Source: Ramlibacter sp.
Lineage (GTDB): Bacteria > Pseudomonadota > Gammaproteobacteria > Burkholderiales > Burkholderiaceae_C
Assembly: GCA_019635435.1 (NCBI GenBank)
Contig: JAHBZM010000001.1
Coordinates: 2,914,001 to 2,978,000, forward strand
DNA length: 64,000 bases
Direction: 5' to 3'
Shown: positions 1 through 9,184 of the stretch, piece by piece
Numbering within the stretch: position 1 is the first letter of the stretch
How the letters are laid out: each line of letters opens with the position of its first letter
Made by a program: the position numbers and the translations under genes
Notes under the pieces: generated by a model
What the model was told of the DNA's origin: nothing
Database searches by the model: none
The model's input: the letters and a program-made list of their open reading frames with translations, nothing else

Positions 1-2020
1 CCTCGCGGGTTTCCTGCTCCGAGCGCTTGCGCCCGGTGATGTCCAGAAAGGTCCAGATCACGCCCGAGTCGGGCTCATTGGGACGGATGCAGCTGCCGCC
101 CATTTCCACCCACAGCAGGCTGCCGTCGCGCCGGCGCAGCTGGCGCTCGCAGATGTAGGTGCCGGTTTCAATCAGGGCGGCGCGGGCCTCCACGCCAAAC
201 TGGCTCCAGGCGTCCAGGTCGGCATGGATGTATTCCGAGCCCTGCCCGATCAGCACCTGCCGCGGGTAGCCCAGCATGCTGGCGAATTTCTCGTTGACCC
301 ACTCGTGGCGGCGCGCCACCGACAGCACGATGCCCACCGTGGCGCTGTTGAGGATGGCCTCGCGCTCCGACGACGTGCGCTTGAGTTCGGCCTCCAGCAC
401 CTTGCGCCGCGTGATGTCCATGATCACCCAGACCGTGCCCTGCGTGAGGTCGCGGTGGCTCACGGCCTTGCCCGACAGCGAGATCCAGATCCGCTTGCCC
501 GTGGCCTGCTGCACCTCCAGTTCCTGCTCGTAGACCTCGCCACGGCGGATCGCGTCGGCCACCTCGCCGCCCACGCGCAGGTACTGCTCGCGGCTGAGGT
601 AGAACGGCTCCATGCTGGTCACGGGCTGGCCCTGGGCGGCGAAGATCTGCAGCATGGCCTGGTTGGCCCAGCGGAAACGCCCCTCGGGCGTGAGGAAGGC
701 GATGCCGACGATCGAGCTTTCCAGGATGATCTCGCGCTCCTCGAGCAGGGTCTTGTAGCGCTCCTGCGACTCGCGCAGCGCCTCCACCAGTGCGTGCTCG
801 GCCTCGATGCGGGCCTGGACCTGCTCCTTCTCGCGCCGCACGCCGTTGATGCGGTCGCCCAGCGCGAACGACAGCAGCACCATCTCCAGCGCCGAACCGA
901 TCAGCAGCGAATTGGCGGTCACCAGGTTGGAGGGCAGCAGCCCCGTGTTGTGCAGCGTGAGCGCGGCCACGCCCAGCAACAGCATCATCCACGCGCCCAG
1001 GAAATACCCCGCGCCCGGGTGACGCAGCCGCACCCCCTGGATGCCGGCGGCCACCAGCACCACCACGCTCACCGGCGCAAGAAACGTGGACAGCCATGCC
1101 GACACGGTGTAAGGCAGGGTCAGCGCCGCCACGAAGTTCACGAACCAGCCCGCCACCAGGCCCAGGGCCAGCCGGTCGATCCAGGGCATGCGCGTGGCAC
1201 TGGCCAGGAAATTTCGGGCAAACAGCATGCCGAACACCGCGGCCATCGAGTTGCCCACGTTGGGCGACACAGCAATCCACCAGGACCAGCCGGACCAGAT
1301 GAAGCGCGGCCCGAACCCCGTCAGCGACGCCTGCGCCACGCCCATGCCCGCGGCAAACGCCACATACAGCAGGAAGGCCCCGTCGCGCACCGAGAAGTAC
1401 AGCAGCAGGTTGTAGAACAGCAGGCCCAGCAGCAACCCGAAGTACAGGCTCAGCGCGGCAAACGTGGCCTGGTCGTTGGTGGCCATGGCGGCCGGCTGCC
1501 ACAGCCGCGTGGGCGCCGACACCGGGCCTTGCGAGGCGATCCGCATGTAGACCATGTGGCCTTCGCCGGGCGGCAACGACACCCTCAGCACGTGGTTGCG
1601 GTGGGGCACGCGGTCGCGCGGGTCCACGGTGTCGCCCGCCTGGGTGTGCGTGTAGCCACCGTGGGCATCGGGTACGTACAGGTCGATGCGGTCCAGCGGC
1701 GGATAGGCCACCTCCAGCAGCCATTCATGCGGGGCACCGGGCGGGGTGCGCAGGTCCGCTCGCAACCAGATCGCTGACGAGGTCAGCCCGAAGTTGGTGT
1801 AGGTCGCCGTGGCATCGCGCGAGACGGCCACAAAGCGGGCCTGCGCCGCGGGCTGGCGGACCTCGTCAAGCGTCAGGGCCCCGCCCGGGTCCTCCAGGTG
1901 GTCAAACACGCGCGACAGGCCATAGCTGCCCTCGTTGCCCAGCACCACCGAGGCCTGGCCCCAGGCCGCGCCCTGCCACAGGCAGGCCAGCAGGCAAAAC
2001 ACAAGCCAGCGCAGGCGCAT
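1..2020 (-). CDS. 7TMR-DISM sensor protein with PAS domains (partial, 3' end outside window)
   Basis: Membrane signal-transduction protein read from ATG at 2020 and open to the window edge. After a signal peptide (MRLRWLVFCLLACLWQGAAW) come a DISMED2-type extracellular sensor (about residues 40-165, with WLLEVAYPPLDRIDLYV), a 7TMR-DISM seven-helix region (about 185-385), a short coiled coil with KEQVQARIEAEHALVEAL, and two PAS/PAC modules (about 425-545 and 550-670), each ending in a DITxRK-type motif. The output domain (kinase, GGDEF or EAL) lies outside the window. The start is only 4 nt after the PhoD stop, so the two genes are probably co-transcribed. The input-domain family is clear; the output is unknown. 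Confidence 0.85.
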   Translation of the reverse strand, partial: MRLRWLVFCLLACLWQGAAWGQASVVLGNEGSYGLSRVFDHLEDPGGALTLDEVRQPAAQARFVAVSRDATATYTNFGLTSSAIWLRADLRTPPGAPHEWLLEVAYPPLDRIDLYVPDAHGGYTHTQAGDTVDPRDRVPHRNHVLRVSLPPGEGHMVYMRIASQGPVSAPTRLWQPAAMATNDQATFAALSLYFGLLLGLLFYNLLLYFSVRDGAFLLYVAFAAGMGVAQASLTGFGPRFIWSGWSWWIAVSPNVGNSMAAVFGMLFARNFLASATRMPWIDRLALGLVAGWFVNFVAALTLPYTVSAWLSTFLAPVSVVVLVAAGIQGVRLRHPGAGYFLGAWMMLLLGVAALTLHNTGLLPSNLVTANSLLIGSALEMVLLSFALGDRINGVRREKEQVQARIEAEHALVEALRESQERYKTLLEEREIILESSIVGIAFLTPEGRFRWANQAMLQIFAAQGQPVTSMEPFYLSREQYLRVGGEVADAIRRGEVYEQELEVQQATGKRIWISLSGKAVSHRDLTQGTVWVIMDITRRKVLEAELKRTSSEREAILNSATVGIVLSVARRHEWVNEKFASMLGYPRQVLIGQGSEYIHADLDAWSQFGVEARAALIETGTYICERQLRRRDGSLLWVEMGGSCIRPNEPDSGVIWTFLDITGRKRSEQETRE

Positions 2021-2024
2021 CGGT

Positions 2025-3590
2025 TCAGGCCCTTTCCACCACGGGCCGGCCCGCCGCCACGGTGAACTGCGCGAGGGTGCTGACCCGGGCGTCGGGCCGG
2101 GTCACGTCGTCCACCACCCGCAAGGTGGTGGTGAGCGCCCCGGGCGTGAAGTCGGCCAGGCCATAGCCCCGGTGCTCGGACTCGGCAAACACAAAATGCG
2201 GGTTGGCGGCCAGCCGCTCGGGCAGCTTGCGGTTGCTGCCCGAGGCGCGCGAGGTGATGCTGGTCCCGCAAAACTCCACGCCCAGCGAGCGGGCCGCAGG
2301 GTCGGTATAGTCCGCCTTGAGGTGACCCACCCAGTTCTCGTGCACGTCGCCACCCAGCATCACGGGGTTGGCCACCGCGTTGCGGCGCAGCGCGTCGGTC
2401 AGGCGGTTGCGCGCGGCCGGGTAGCCGTCCCAGCCATCGTTCCACAGGTAGCGCCCGCCGCCGGTGCGCGCATTGCGCTGGCCAAACACGGTCTGCTGGC
2501 CCACGATGTTCCAGCCCTTGCTGGCGCGGCCCAGCGCGTCGCCAAGCCAGGCCTCCTGGGCATGGCCCAGCAGGGTGCGTTTGGGGTCCTCCCAGGCCGC
2601 GCAGGTGGCCGGGTCCAGGTAGCTGGAGCCCGGGCCCCCCTCGCGGTTGCAGACCTGCGCATCCTTGTACTGCCGCGCATCCAGCAGGTACAGGCTGGCC
2701 AGCTGGCCGAACCGTGCCTGGGTGTAGATGCGCATCTCCGCGCCCTCCTGCAGGCCTTGCAGCGCCCGTGTAAGCACCCCGGCGCGCAGCGGCATGTGTT
2801 CGTAATAGGCCTGGTAGGCGGCCGCGCGCCGCGCCGCGAAGGCCGGCACATCGGGGCCGCTGCTGCCGGGCGACAGGCCCGCATAGTCGTTTTGCACCTC
2901 GTGGTCGTCCCAGGTCACCAGCCAGGGGCAGGCCGCATGCATGGCCTGCAGGTCGGCATCGCTCTTGTGCAATGCATAGCGCTGGCGGTACTCGTCCAGC
3001 GTGGCCACCCATCCGCCCGTGGGCTCGCGCACGGCGCCTTTGGCTTGGGGGTATTCGTAGATGTAGTCGCCCAGGAACAGGACGTAGTCGGGTTCGTCGG
3101 CGCGCAGATGGCGCCAGGCGCTGTAGTAGCCATGCTCCCAGCGCTGGCACGAGGCATAGGCCAGGCGCAGGCGGCGCACCGCGGCATCGGGCGCGGGCAA
3201 GGTGCGCGTGCGGCCCGTGGCGCTGGTGGCGTCGCCCAGGCGGAAACGGTAGAAATAGGCCCGGTCGGGCGCCAGGCCCGCCACCTCCACGTGCACCGCA
3301 TGGGCCAGGGCCGGCAGGGCCTGGGCCTGGCCGCGCTGCTCGATGCGTGTGAACGCTTCGTCATGGGCCAGTTCCCAGTGCACGGTGACTGGAGCGCGGC
3401 GCCCCGCGCCCAGCGCGGGCGCGGCCAGCCGGGTCCAGAGCACCACGCCGTCCGGCAGCGGCGAACCACTGGCCACGCCCAGGGTGAACGGGTCGGCGGC
3501 CAGCCGTGGCTGGCTCCAGGCGCTTCGCGGCAGCCAGAGCGTGCCGGCGGCGGCAGCGGCCAGTGTCAGGAGAGCGCGTCGGTCGGTCAA
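2025..3590 (-). CDS. phoD: PhoD-family alkaline phosphatase/phosphodiesterase, Tat-exported
   Basis: Secreted metallophosphoesterase of the PhoD family, hydrolysing phosphomonoesters or diesters in the periplasm. The N-terminus (TDRRALLTLAAAAAGTLWLP) is a twin-arginine signal. An N-terminal PhoD Fn3-like domain (GVASGSPLPDGVVLWTRL) is followed by the catalytic domain with YASCQRWEHGYYSAW, VLFLGDYIYE, WLVTWDDHEVQNDY and LGGDVHENWVGHLK, which hold the metal-binding Asp, Asn and His. No ATG precedes the signal, so TTG at 3588-3590 is the best start (about 521 aa, usual for the family). It is followed after 4 nt by the 7TMR-DISM sensor. Confidence 0.88.
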   Translation of the reverse strand: MTDRRALLTLAAAAAGTLWLPRSAWSQPRLAADPFTLGVASGSPLPDGVVLWTRLAAPALGAGRRAPVTVHWELAHDEAFTRIEQRGQAQALPALAHAVHVEVAGLAPDRAYFYRFRLGDATSATGRTRTLPAPDAAVRRLRLAYASCQRWEHGYYSAWRHLRADEPDYVLFLGDYIYEYPQAKGAVREPTGGWVATLDEYRQRYALHKSDADLQAMHAACPWLVTWDDHEVQNDYAGLSPGSSGPDVPAFAARRAAAYQAYYEHMPLRAGVLTRALQGLQEGAEMRIYTQARFGQLASLYLLDARQYKDAQVCNREGGPGSSYLDPATCAAWEDPKRTLLGHAQEAWLGDALGRASKGWNIVGQQTVFGQRNARTGGGRYLWNDGWDGYPAARNRLTDALRRNAVANPVMLGGDVHENWVGHLKADYTDPAARSLGVEFCGTSITSRASGSNRKLPERLAANPHFVFAESEHRGYGLADFTPGALTTTLRVVDDVTRPDARVSTLAQFTVAAGRPVVERA

Positions 3591-3661
3591 TGTCTGGCCC
3601 TGGGAGCGGGCGTGGCCCGGGTGCGAATCACTATAGTGGAAAACGGCGGCCGGGCCGCGCC

Positions 3662-4651
3662 TCAGGGGCCCCCGGCGGCCTCGGCTTCGGCGCGCAGCCA
3701 GCGCACCAGGTCCTGCGCGTCGGCATTGGCCTCGGCGCGCGGGCTCAGCATCACGAAGTAGCCGCGCCGCGACACCGCCCCGCCGCCAAAGGGCGCGACC
3801 AGCCGCCCGTCGCGCAGCAGTTCGGCCAGCAGCGGCAAGCGGCCGATGGCCACGCCCTGCCCGGCCACGGCAGCGGCCACCGCGTCGGCGTACTGGGTGA
3901 AGCGCATGGTGTTCTTCATCCGCAAGCCGGGCAGCCCCATCACGTTCAGCCAGGGCTCCCAGTCCACCGTGAGCGCCATGCCCTGGGGCATGTCCACGGC
4001 CAGCAGCGTGTGGTGGGCCAGGTCGGCGGGCTGCCGCAGCGGCGTGGGGCCCTGGGCAAGGCCGGGCGCGCAGACCGGCACCACCGTCTCTTCGAACAGC
4101 GGCGGGCCGGCGCCCGCGCCGTCGGCAATGGGGCAAAAGCGCACGGCCACGTCCACCTGGCTGCGCTGCAGGTCCAGCAGGTCCAGCGTGGCCGAGATGC
4201 GCACGTCCACGGCCGGGTGGCTCGCCGTGAACCGGGCCAGCCGCGGAATCAGCCAGAGCGAGGCAAATCCGGGCGTGCAGGTCATGGCGACCTGGCGCGA
4301 CGCGCTGGCTGACCGCACGCGCGCGGTGGCATCGCGCAGGCGCTCCAGGCAGTCCACCACCGCGCGCTGCATCACCAGGCCGGCCTCGGTCAGCACCAGC
4401 GCACGGTGGCGGCGCTCGAACAGCGGCACGCCCAGGCTGGCCTCGACCTGCTGGATCTGCCGGCTCACGGCCGACTGGGTCAGGAACAGTTCGCGCCCCG
4501 CCAGCGTGAAGCTCAGATGCCGGGCGGCCGCCTCAAAGCTGCGCAACAGGTCCAGCGGTGGCAGCGCGGAGCGCCCGCTGCCTGGCCCGGTACCGGCACC
4601 GGTGCCGGTGCCGATGGTGCTGGCGATTGATTTCACATTCCCGTTACGCAT
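3662..4651 (-). CDS. LysR-family transcriptional regulator (GcvA-like)
   Basis: DNA-binding regulator, about 329 aa. The N-terminal winged helix (LRSFEAAARHLSFTLAGRELFLTQSAVSRQIQ) and a substrate-binding domain with the sequence style of GcvA-like LysR proteins are clear. The first 30 residues are a low-complexity Gly/Thr stretch (GTGTGAGTGPGSG), so translation may begin further in. It is transcribed away from the DUF2917 gene at 4734, which in betaproteobacteria often sits beside such a LysR and may be its target. The effector is unknown. Confidence 0.85.
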   Translation of the reverse strand: MRNGNVKSIASTIGTGTGAGTGPGSGRSALPPLDLLRSFEAAARHLSFTLAGRELFLTQSAVSRQIQQVEASLGVPLFERRHRALVLTEAGLVMQRAVVDCLERLRDATARVRSASASRQVAMTCTPGFASLWLIPRLARFTASHPAVDVRISATLDLLDLQRSQVDVAVRFCPIADGAGAGPPLFEETVVPVCAPGLAQGPTPLRQPADLAHHTLLAVDMPQGMALTVDWEPWLNVMGLPGLRMKNTMRFTQYADAVAAAVAGQGVAIGRLPLLAELLRDGRLVAPFGGGAVSRRGYFVMLSPRAEANADAQDLVRWLRAEAEAAGGP

Positions 4652-4733
4652 GCATCAGATTCCAATTCACCGTTTGAAAGCGTGGTTGCTGCTCAGTATA
4701 TTCATTCCCATCAAGAATGTTAAGGAGCCCACC

Positions 4734-5030
4734 ATGCCCAGCCTCACAACCTCATACGACATGAACCTGGACCGGCGCGCGCTGTTCAGCGTGGCCGACG
4801 CCTCGGGCGTGCAGATCACCTGCCGCGAGGGCGCCATCTGGATCACGCTGGACGACGACCCGCGCGACATCGTGCTCGAGCGCGACGCGAGTTTTGTCAC
4901 GCCCGACCACCGCCGCGCCATCGTCTATGCGCTGCAACCCGCGCGCGTGACCGTGCGCAGCACGCAGGCCGCGGCGCTGCCGCAAGTCACGCGGCCCGCT
5001 TTCGCACGGCCCAGGCAACTGGCGGCCTGA
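4734..5030 (+). CDS. DUF2917 domain protein
   Basis: Small 98-aa protein of the DUF2917 family, recognised from VQITCREGAIWITLDDDPRD followed by IVLERDASF. The predicted fold is a small beta-barrel; the function is not known. The start is fixed by a strong TAAGGAG site 7 nt upstream of ATG at 4734. It lies divergent to the LysR gene with 82 bp between them, which must hold both promoters. No signal peptide or membrane segment. Confidence 0.82.
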   Translation: MPSLTTSYDMNLDRRALFSVADASGVQITCREGAIWITLDDDPRDIVLERDASFVTPDHRRAIVYALQPARVTVRSTQAAALPQVTRPAFARPRQLAA

Positions 5031-5151
5031 CGGGCCCCGGGGCGCGCCCATACCGCACAGGGCGCGCTGGTCAAAGTTCACAGAGGCCACCGGCGCCGGC
5101 GCTCCAGAATCGCCAGCGCAGGCCCTGGTGGGCCGGTGTGAAGGGGCGGTC

Positions 5152-6054
5152 ATGGCAGTTCTCGATGCGTGGGCGATCACGGTGTTGCAAAACATGGGCA
5201 ACCGCTGGCAGGACCTCGCGCTCCTTGCGCCACCCTGGCCCGCCGTCAATGCCCTGAGTGGTCCGGGCGGCAAGCTCAATCTGGCCTGCTGGAACTGGGC
5301 ACTGAGCGGCTACCGCCACATCTGCGTGGACCCCACCCGCATGTTCGACTACTGCTCGGCCGTGGCCGCGGACCCGCAGGCTGGCTGCCCGCCCCAACTG
5401 GGCAACGAATGGTTCCAGACCCGCAGCAACATGCGCAAGCTGCGAGCGATCCGGGACCGGTTCGCCGACACGGGGAACGCCAACGCCTGTCGCGTGGAGC
5501 TGATCCACCTGGCCATCGAGGCCAACGGTCTTCAAAGGGGCGGCGCGGGCCAGTACCAATTGGTGGTGTATGGAACGCTCAACACACCGTACCCCAACTG
5601 GACCCACTGGTGGCTGGAAATCGAAGGCGCGACCATCGAGCATTTCCCGAACCAGCCCGACGTGCGCATCTACAACGGTGGCTACTCCGGCGGCCACGCC
5701 CTGAACGGGCTGGCCGTGGACCGGATCAACATCACCGGGGTCCACCAGGAGCACAAGGACTACATCCAGGCCATCCTGCGCAACCGCCGTGACTCGCTCG
5801 TGGTCCGCCACCCCGCGGGGCGCCAGGCCTGGCGCGCCGACAACACCCGCGCGGGCTGCGCCCAGTGCAATGTGCAGTTTGGCGTCTTCAAGCGGCGCCA
5901 CCACTGCCGCTGCTGCGGCGACATCTTCTGCGACGACCACTCCTCGCTGACGCGCTTCGTCACGCTGCCCGCAACCCGGCCCAACACCGTGCCGCTGGCC
6001 CGCAGCGCCGGCCGCGTTCGCGTGTGCCAGCGCTGCTGCCCGGTGCCGCCCTGA
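5152..6054 (+). CDS. Unknown protein with C-terminal FYVE-type zinc finger
   Basis: 300-aa protein without signal peptide. Start ATG 5152 is chosen for the GAAGGGG site just upstream. Residues 227-295 match the eukaryotic FYVE finger: WxxD (227-230), C236xxC239, RRHHCRCCG (248-256), FC260xxH263 and VC292xxC295. The sixth ligand, normally Cys, is His263. In eukaryotes RRHHCR binds phosphatidylinositol 3-phosphate. The N-terminal 220 residues are not recognised. They contain ACWNWAL (Cys47) and HWWLEIEG (His153), spaced as in papain-like hydrolases, but this is only a suggestion. It is 50 bp upstream of an AraC regulator. FYVE domains are rare in bacteria, so horizontal origin or a host-directed effector role is possible. 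Confidence 0.7.
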   Translation: MAVLDAWAITVLQNMGNRWQDLALLAPPWPAVNALSGPGGKLNLACWNWALSGYRHICVDPTRMFDYCSAVAADPQAGCPPQLGNEWFQTRSNMRKLRAIRDRFADTGNANACRVELIHLAIEANGLQRGGAGQYQLVVYGTLNTPYPNWTHWWLEIEGATIEHFPNQPDVRIYNGGYSGGHALNGLAVDRINITGVHQEHKDYIQAILRNRRDSLVVRHPAGRQAWRADNTRAGCAQCNVQFGVFKRRHHCRCCGDIFCDDHSSLTRFVTLPATRPNTVPLARSAGRVRVCQRCCPVPP

Positions 6055-6104
6055 TCCCCGGGACCCGGCTGTAAGACCCCGGCACCCGGCCCGACTGACG
6101 GGCC

Positions 6105-6920
6105 ATGAACATCGCCTACGAACTGATTTTTGACAGCAGCACCCTGAATGCCGAGGTGATTTTCTCCGGCACGCGCTGTGCGCAGGACAACCTGCTGCGC
6201 AACTACCGCAGCGGCACCCTGCATTTCATCCGCTCGGGCGCGGCGCAGGTGCTGGCCCAGGACCAGGCGCCTTTCCAGGTTGACCGGCCGTCACTGGTGT
6301 TTTTCCCCAGCAGCCGGGCGCACTGGGTGCGGGCCGTGGATGACGCGGGCTTTGACATGGTCTGCGCCATCACCAATTTCAGCGAGGTCTTCAGCCGCGC
6401 CGTCACCCTGTCGTTTCCCCACGTCATCGTGCTGCCCCTGGAAGAGCTTTCAGCGATCCGCTACACGCTCGAAGCTTTTTTTGCCGAGGCGGCCTCGCCG
6501 CAGCCTGGCAGCAAGCAGCTGGCCGACCGCCTGTGCGAAGTGGTGCTCGGCTACCTGACGCGCTATCTGGTGGACAAGGGCAGCCTGAGCCCCGGCCTGC
6601 TGGCCGCGGCCAGCGACAAGCGCATCGCCGCGGCGATCAAGGCCATCCACACCCGTTTCCAGACCGCGCTGGACCTGCAGACCCTGGCCGAGGGCGCGGG
6701 CATGTCACGCTCGCGCTTTGTCGAACGCTTCCGCGACCTGATGGGGACCAGCCCGCACCACTACCTGCTGACCTACCGCATGGGCATGGCCCAGCAGATG
6801 CTCTCCAGCCGGCTGCCGGTCAAGACCGTGGCCGAGCGCGTGGGCTACGGGACCACGTCGGCCTTTGTGCGCAAGTTCAAGGAGGTGGTGGGGGTGTCGC
6901 CAGGCGCCTGGGCCAAATAG
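6105..6920 (+). CDS. AraC-family transcriptional regulator
   Basis: 271-aa regulator. The N-terminal half resembles the AraC cupin ligand domain (SGTLHFIRSGAAQVLAQD ... LVFFPSSRAHWVRA). The C-terminal half has the double helix-turn-helix with LQTLAEGAGMSRSRFVERF and VKTVAERVGYGTTSAFVRKF. Family members of this type activate small catabolic or efflux genes. It follows the FYVE protein in the same direction and precedes the small EF-hand gene. The target is unknown. Confidence 0.9.
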   Translation: MNIAYELIFDSSTLNAEVIFSGTRCAQDNLLRNYRSGTLHFIRSGAAQVLAQDQAPFQVDRPSLVFFPSSRAHWVRAVDDAGFDMVCAITNFSEVFSRAVTLSFPHVIVLPLEELSAIRYTLEAFFAEAASPQPGSKQLADRLCEVVLGYLTRYLVDKGSLSPGLLAAASDKRIAAAIKAIHTRFQTALDLQTLAEGAGMSRSRFVERFRDLMGTSPHHYLLTYRMGMAQQMLSSRLPVKTVAERVGYGTTSAFVRKFKEVVGVSPGAWAK

Positions 6921-7018
6921 TCAATTCATCGGGACGAAACGGCAACTTTGGTTTGCAGCCTGCCGGCAAAGTACGGGTTCCCAAGTTTTCCCTCAACCCG
7001 ATCAATGGAGATCCTGAA

Positions 7019-7306
7019 ATGAACCTCAAACAACTCACCGGCACGTTCGTGCTCGCCGCCTCGGTCCTCGGTGCCGGCAGCGCCTTCGCGCAGGCCCCGG
7101 CCAATGCCGAATACTTCCCGTTCTCGGAAATCATGTCCATGAAGATGATGGACAAGAACAAGGACGGCATGGTGTCCAAAAAGGAATTCATGGACATGAT
7201 GGCCATGGCCTGGGACATGAACGCGAAGAAGATGGCCGTCAAGGGCGACAAGATGACCGCCGACCAGTTCAAGGAAATCCTGATGTACCTGAAGGCCGGC
7301 GGCTGA
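7019..7306 (+). CDS. Small secreted EF-hand protein
   Basis: 95-aa protein with a clean Sec signal peptide (residues 1-25, cleavage after GSAFAQA) and one canonical EF-hand loop, DKNKDGMVSKKE (45-56), with Asp/Asn/Asp and terminal Glu in calcium-ligand positions. The region is Met- and Lys-rich. Start ATG 7019 has GGAG upstream. The gene is immediately left of the mobile island, and the hairpin at 19728-19754 beyond the island probably was its terminator before insertion. Confidence 0.85.
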   Translation: MNLKQLTGTFVLAASVLGAGSAFAQAPANAEYFPFSEIMSMKMMDKNKDGMVSKKEFMDMMAMAWDMNAKKMAVKGDKMTADQFKEILMYLKAGG

Positions 7307-7320
7307 GTCCCGGCGCCTTC

Positions 7321-7351
7321 GCGCACGCGCTATTAGGCAGCATATGCCCAT
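7321..7351 (-). repeat. Left terminal inverted repeat of the island
   Basis: Read outward on the minus strand it matches the right end at about 25 of 31 positions, including the uninterrupted 12-mer CCTAATAGCGCG (7338-7327). It starts 14 bp after the EF-hand stop codon. The inner part also contains the palindrome GCATATGC. Confidence 0.8.
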
Positions 7352-7385
7352 AGCCTGAGATATCTGGAGGGAGTAACTTTAGTGC

Positions 7386-7964
7386 ATGACACGCATCGTT
7401 ACCCCTCCATCGCTCAAATGGCTGGCACGTAAACGCGCAGAGCTGGCAGGTCAGATCGACCTTGCAGACAAGATTCACAAGAAAGCGCTTGCAGGCCTTG
7501 CTGTTCAACGTGAAAAGCTCGAACGTGCGCATGAAGCGCACCTAGAACTTCTACGACGGGACCTGGCATCGGTAGACGCAACGATACGGCTCCACGACAT
7601 TCCAGTCGATCCCAAAAAAATCCGCACGTTGCAAGTGCAAGACAAACCCCGGCGAACCTCTTACGGAGAGTTGACGCGACACATATACGGGGCGCTGACC
7701 CAACGCCATCCATCGGCGATCTCAACACACGAGATCACTGCATACGTCAAAGTGGCTATGAAGCTCGACCTCTCGCTTGATGAGGCTGCTGATCTGCATT
7801 GGCGGGTCCGCCATCGCTTACAGGGGCTCCGTAGAAACGGAAAGGTCGAGCGGCTTCATGCGGCCAAAACCGCAAAAGACGGGCGGTGGCGCTACCCGTT
7901 ACTATGCATTCAGAATCTCCAAAGCGCGTCGATTGCCTTGGTAGTAGGCGCCAAAGCCGGCTGA
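7386..7964 (+). CDS. Unknown island protein with coiled coil and winged-helix-like C-terminus
   Basis: 192-aa protein, first gene inside the left inverted repeat, with GGAGGGAG about 14 nt before the ATG. Residues 15-70 are charged and helical (coiled-coil-like). Residues 90-175 (YGELTRHIYGALTQR ... HWRVRHRLQGLRRNGKVERL) look like a winged helix in which the last helices end in GKVERL. The last 21 codons overlap the 3' end of the convergent transposase gene, so the natural C-terminus may be near GRWRYPLL and may have been altered by transposase insertion. I do not recognise a named family; DNA binding is an inference. Confidence 0.6.
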   Translation: MTRIVTPPSLKWLARKRAELAGQIDLADKIHKKALAGLAVQREKLERAHEAHLELLRRDLASVDATIRLHDIPVDPKKIRTLQVQDKPRRTSYGELTRHIYGALTQRHPSAISTHEITAYVKVAMKLDLSLDEAADLHWRVRHRLQGLRRNGKVERLHAAKTAKDGRWRYPLLCIQNLQSASIALVVGAKAG

Positions 7965-8996
7965 CCGACCCGAACGTAGAGAAAGCCTCAGCAGGACCTC
8001 CACTTTGTCTCGCATCGACTGTCTGCGAGAGTCTTCACGCCATACGAATTCCTGAGCGTAATCCATCAGATAAAGCGGCGTAAAGCGATGGAAGACCCCG
8101 TATTCGGCACGTCGAATTCGGGAAAAGTAGCTCTCCGCTTGATTGTCGTTCACCCCGTCTTTGGTGGAGTACTCAATTGAGTGCTGGACGGTCTTGTGGT
8201 CGAACCAATGACTCAATTGCGTGAAAGCACCGCTCTCGTCCGTCATTACCACCGCTCCTGGAGTGATGAACCTTTGAGCCAGGGCCATGGCATCTTTGTC
8301 GTTCTCACTGCGCGCGACGCTGACGATGGTGCGTCTTGCGCCTGAGCCGGCCTCTGGGAATAGCTCGCGCAGAACCATGATTACGCGCCTATTCTTGCGC
8401 CGGCGCGCATTTTCTACTCCACCAGGGAGTAACTGCTTGCGCCGCCTACTACGCGGCGTTGGCGCGCTCTCGACTTTTGCAGCAACAGCATCTCGGTACG
8501 CTTGCGTCCGTAAGCCATGCTGATTTGCGTCCCTACGTTTTCCCCCGAAATAGCCGCCGTCCATCTGGACAACGCCACTCAGCAAAGTGGTTTCCCGATT
8601 TTTAAGCAGGACTTCACGCAGTTTGGCCGTCAGAAGCCAGCATGTGCGCCAGCGGTGTCCGTGGCTGCGAGCAAGCTGCGCCGCTGGGACGCCCTTGGCG
8701 CTAACAGCAAAGTTGAAAATCATCTCCAGTATTCGCCGTAGTGATATCTTGCGGTGGCTAAAAGCAGTACCTGAAGTTACGCTGAAGTCTCTACAGCATC
8801 CACGACATCTCCACTGCGCACGGCTCCGCCGCCAATAGTGATTGGCGATCTCGCCGCATGCAGGACATGCTTGCATGTCCTCACTGCCCCAACGGGCTTG
8901 GGAAAAGAAACGAATGACCTGCTCGTCTGTCATTTGCGAGATATGGTGTTGCGAAAAATTCCGGCAAGCGGTAGTTAAAAGAAAGTGTTCTGCCAT
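7902..8996 (-). CDS. IS1595-family (ISXO2-like) transposase
   Basis: 364-aa DDE transposase. An N-terminal zinc ribbon (CPACGEI ... CRGCCRDF) precedes the catalytic core with VVQMDGGYFGG (first Asp), VMTDESGAF (second Asp) and NDNQAESYFSRIRRAEYGVFH (Asn/Glu pair of this family). Start ATG 8996 (MAEHFLL) is preferred; the open frame continues upstream but that part is Pro/Arg-rich and looks non-coding. The gene is full length and apparently intact. I could not define IS ends flanking it, so it may be a separate IS inside the island or the island's own transposase. Confidence 0.9.
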   Translation of the reverse strand: MAEHFLLTTACRNFSQHHISQMTDEQVIRFFSQARWGSEDMQACPACGEIANHYWRRSRAQWRCRGCCRDFSVTSGTAFSHRKISLRRILEMIFNFAVSAKGVPAAQLARSHGHRWRTCWLLTAKLREVLLKNRETTLLSGVVQMDGGYFGGKRRDANQHGLRTQAYRDAVAAKVESAPTPRSRRRKQLLPGGVENARRRKNRRVIMVLRELFPEAGSGARRTIVSVARSENDKDAMALAQRFITPGAVVMTDESGAFTQLSHWFDHKTVQHSIEYSTKDGVNDNQAESYFSRIRRAEYGVFHRFTPLYLMDYAQEFVWREDSRRQSMRDKVEVLLRLSLRSGRSAGFGAYYQGNRRALEILNA

Positions 8997-9184
8997 TTCT
9001 GGATCCGATAAGAAGGAAAACCAGGCAGGGCGCGGCACGCCGCGACCTCTGCCCACTAGCGCGCAACCGCGCTGTGGGCGAGGGAATGGGCTAGGTTGGG
9101 GTGAGCACCGCCCTCGGACCTTGACAATCCGAATCCCTGAACACATACTGTTTGCACCTCCCGCTAGGTTGATGCACAGTCAAG

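Noticed and set aside
224..1777. Long open frame on the plus strand and another on the minus strand over the left-end sensor.
   Set aside because: The 7TMR-DISM/PAS frame read from 2020 shows recognisable domains throughout; the others are GC-rich shadows.
7881..9113. GGGCGGT (7881) and ACCGCCC (9107-9113) as possible ends of an individual IS1595 insertion.
   Set aside because: Only 7 bp match and the flanks show no 8-bp target duplication, so chance in GC-rich DNA is likely.
8997..9146. N-terminal extension of the IS1595 transposase.
   Set aside because: Pro/Arg-rich with no family match; the conserved transposase N-terminus begins at ATG 8996.
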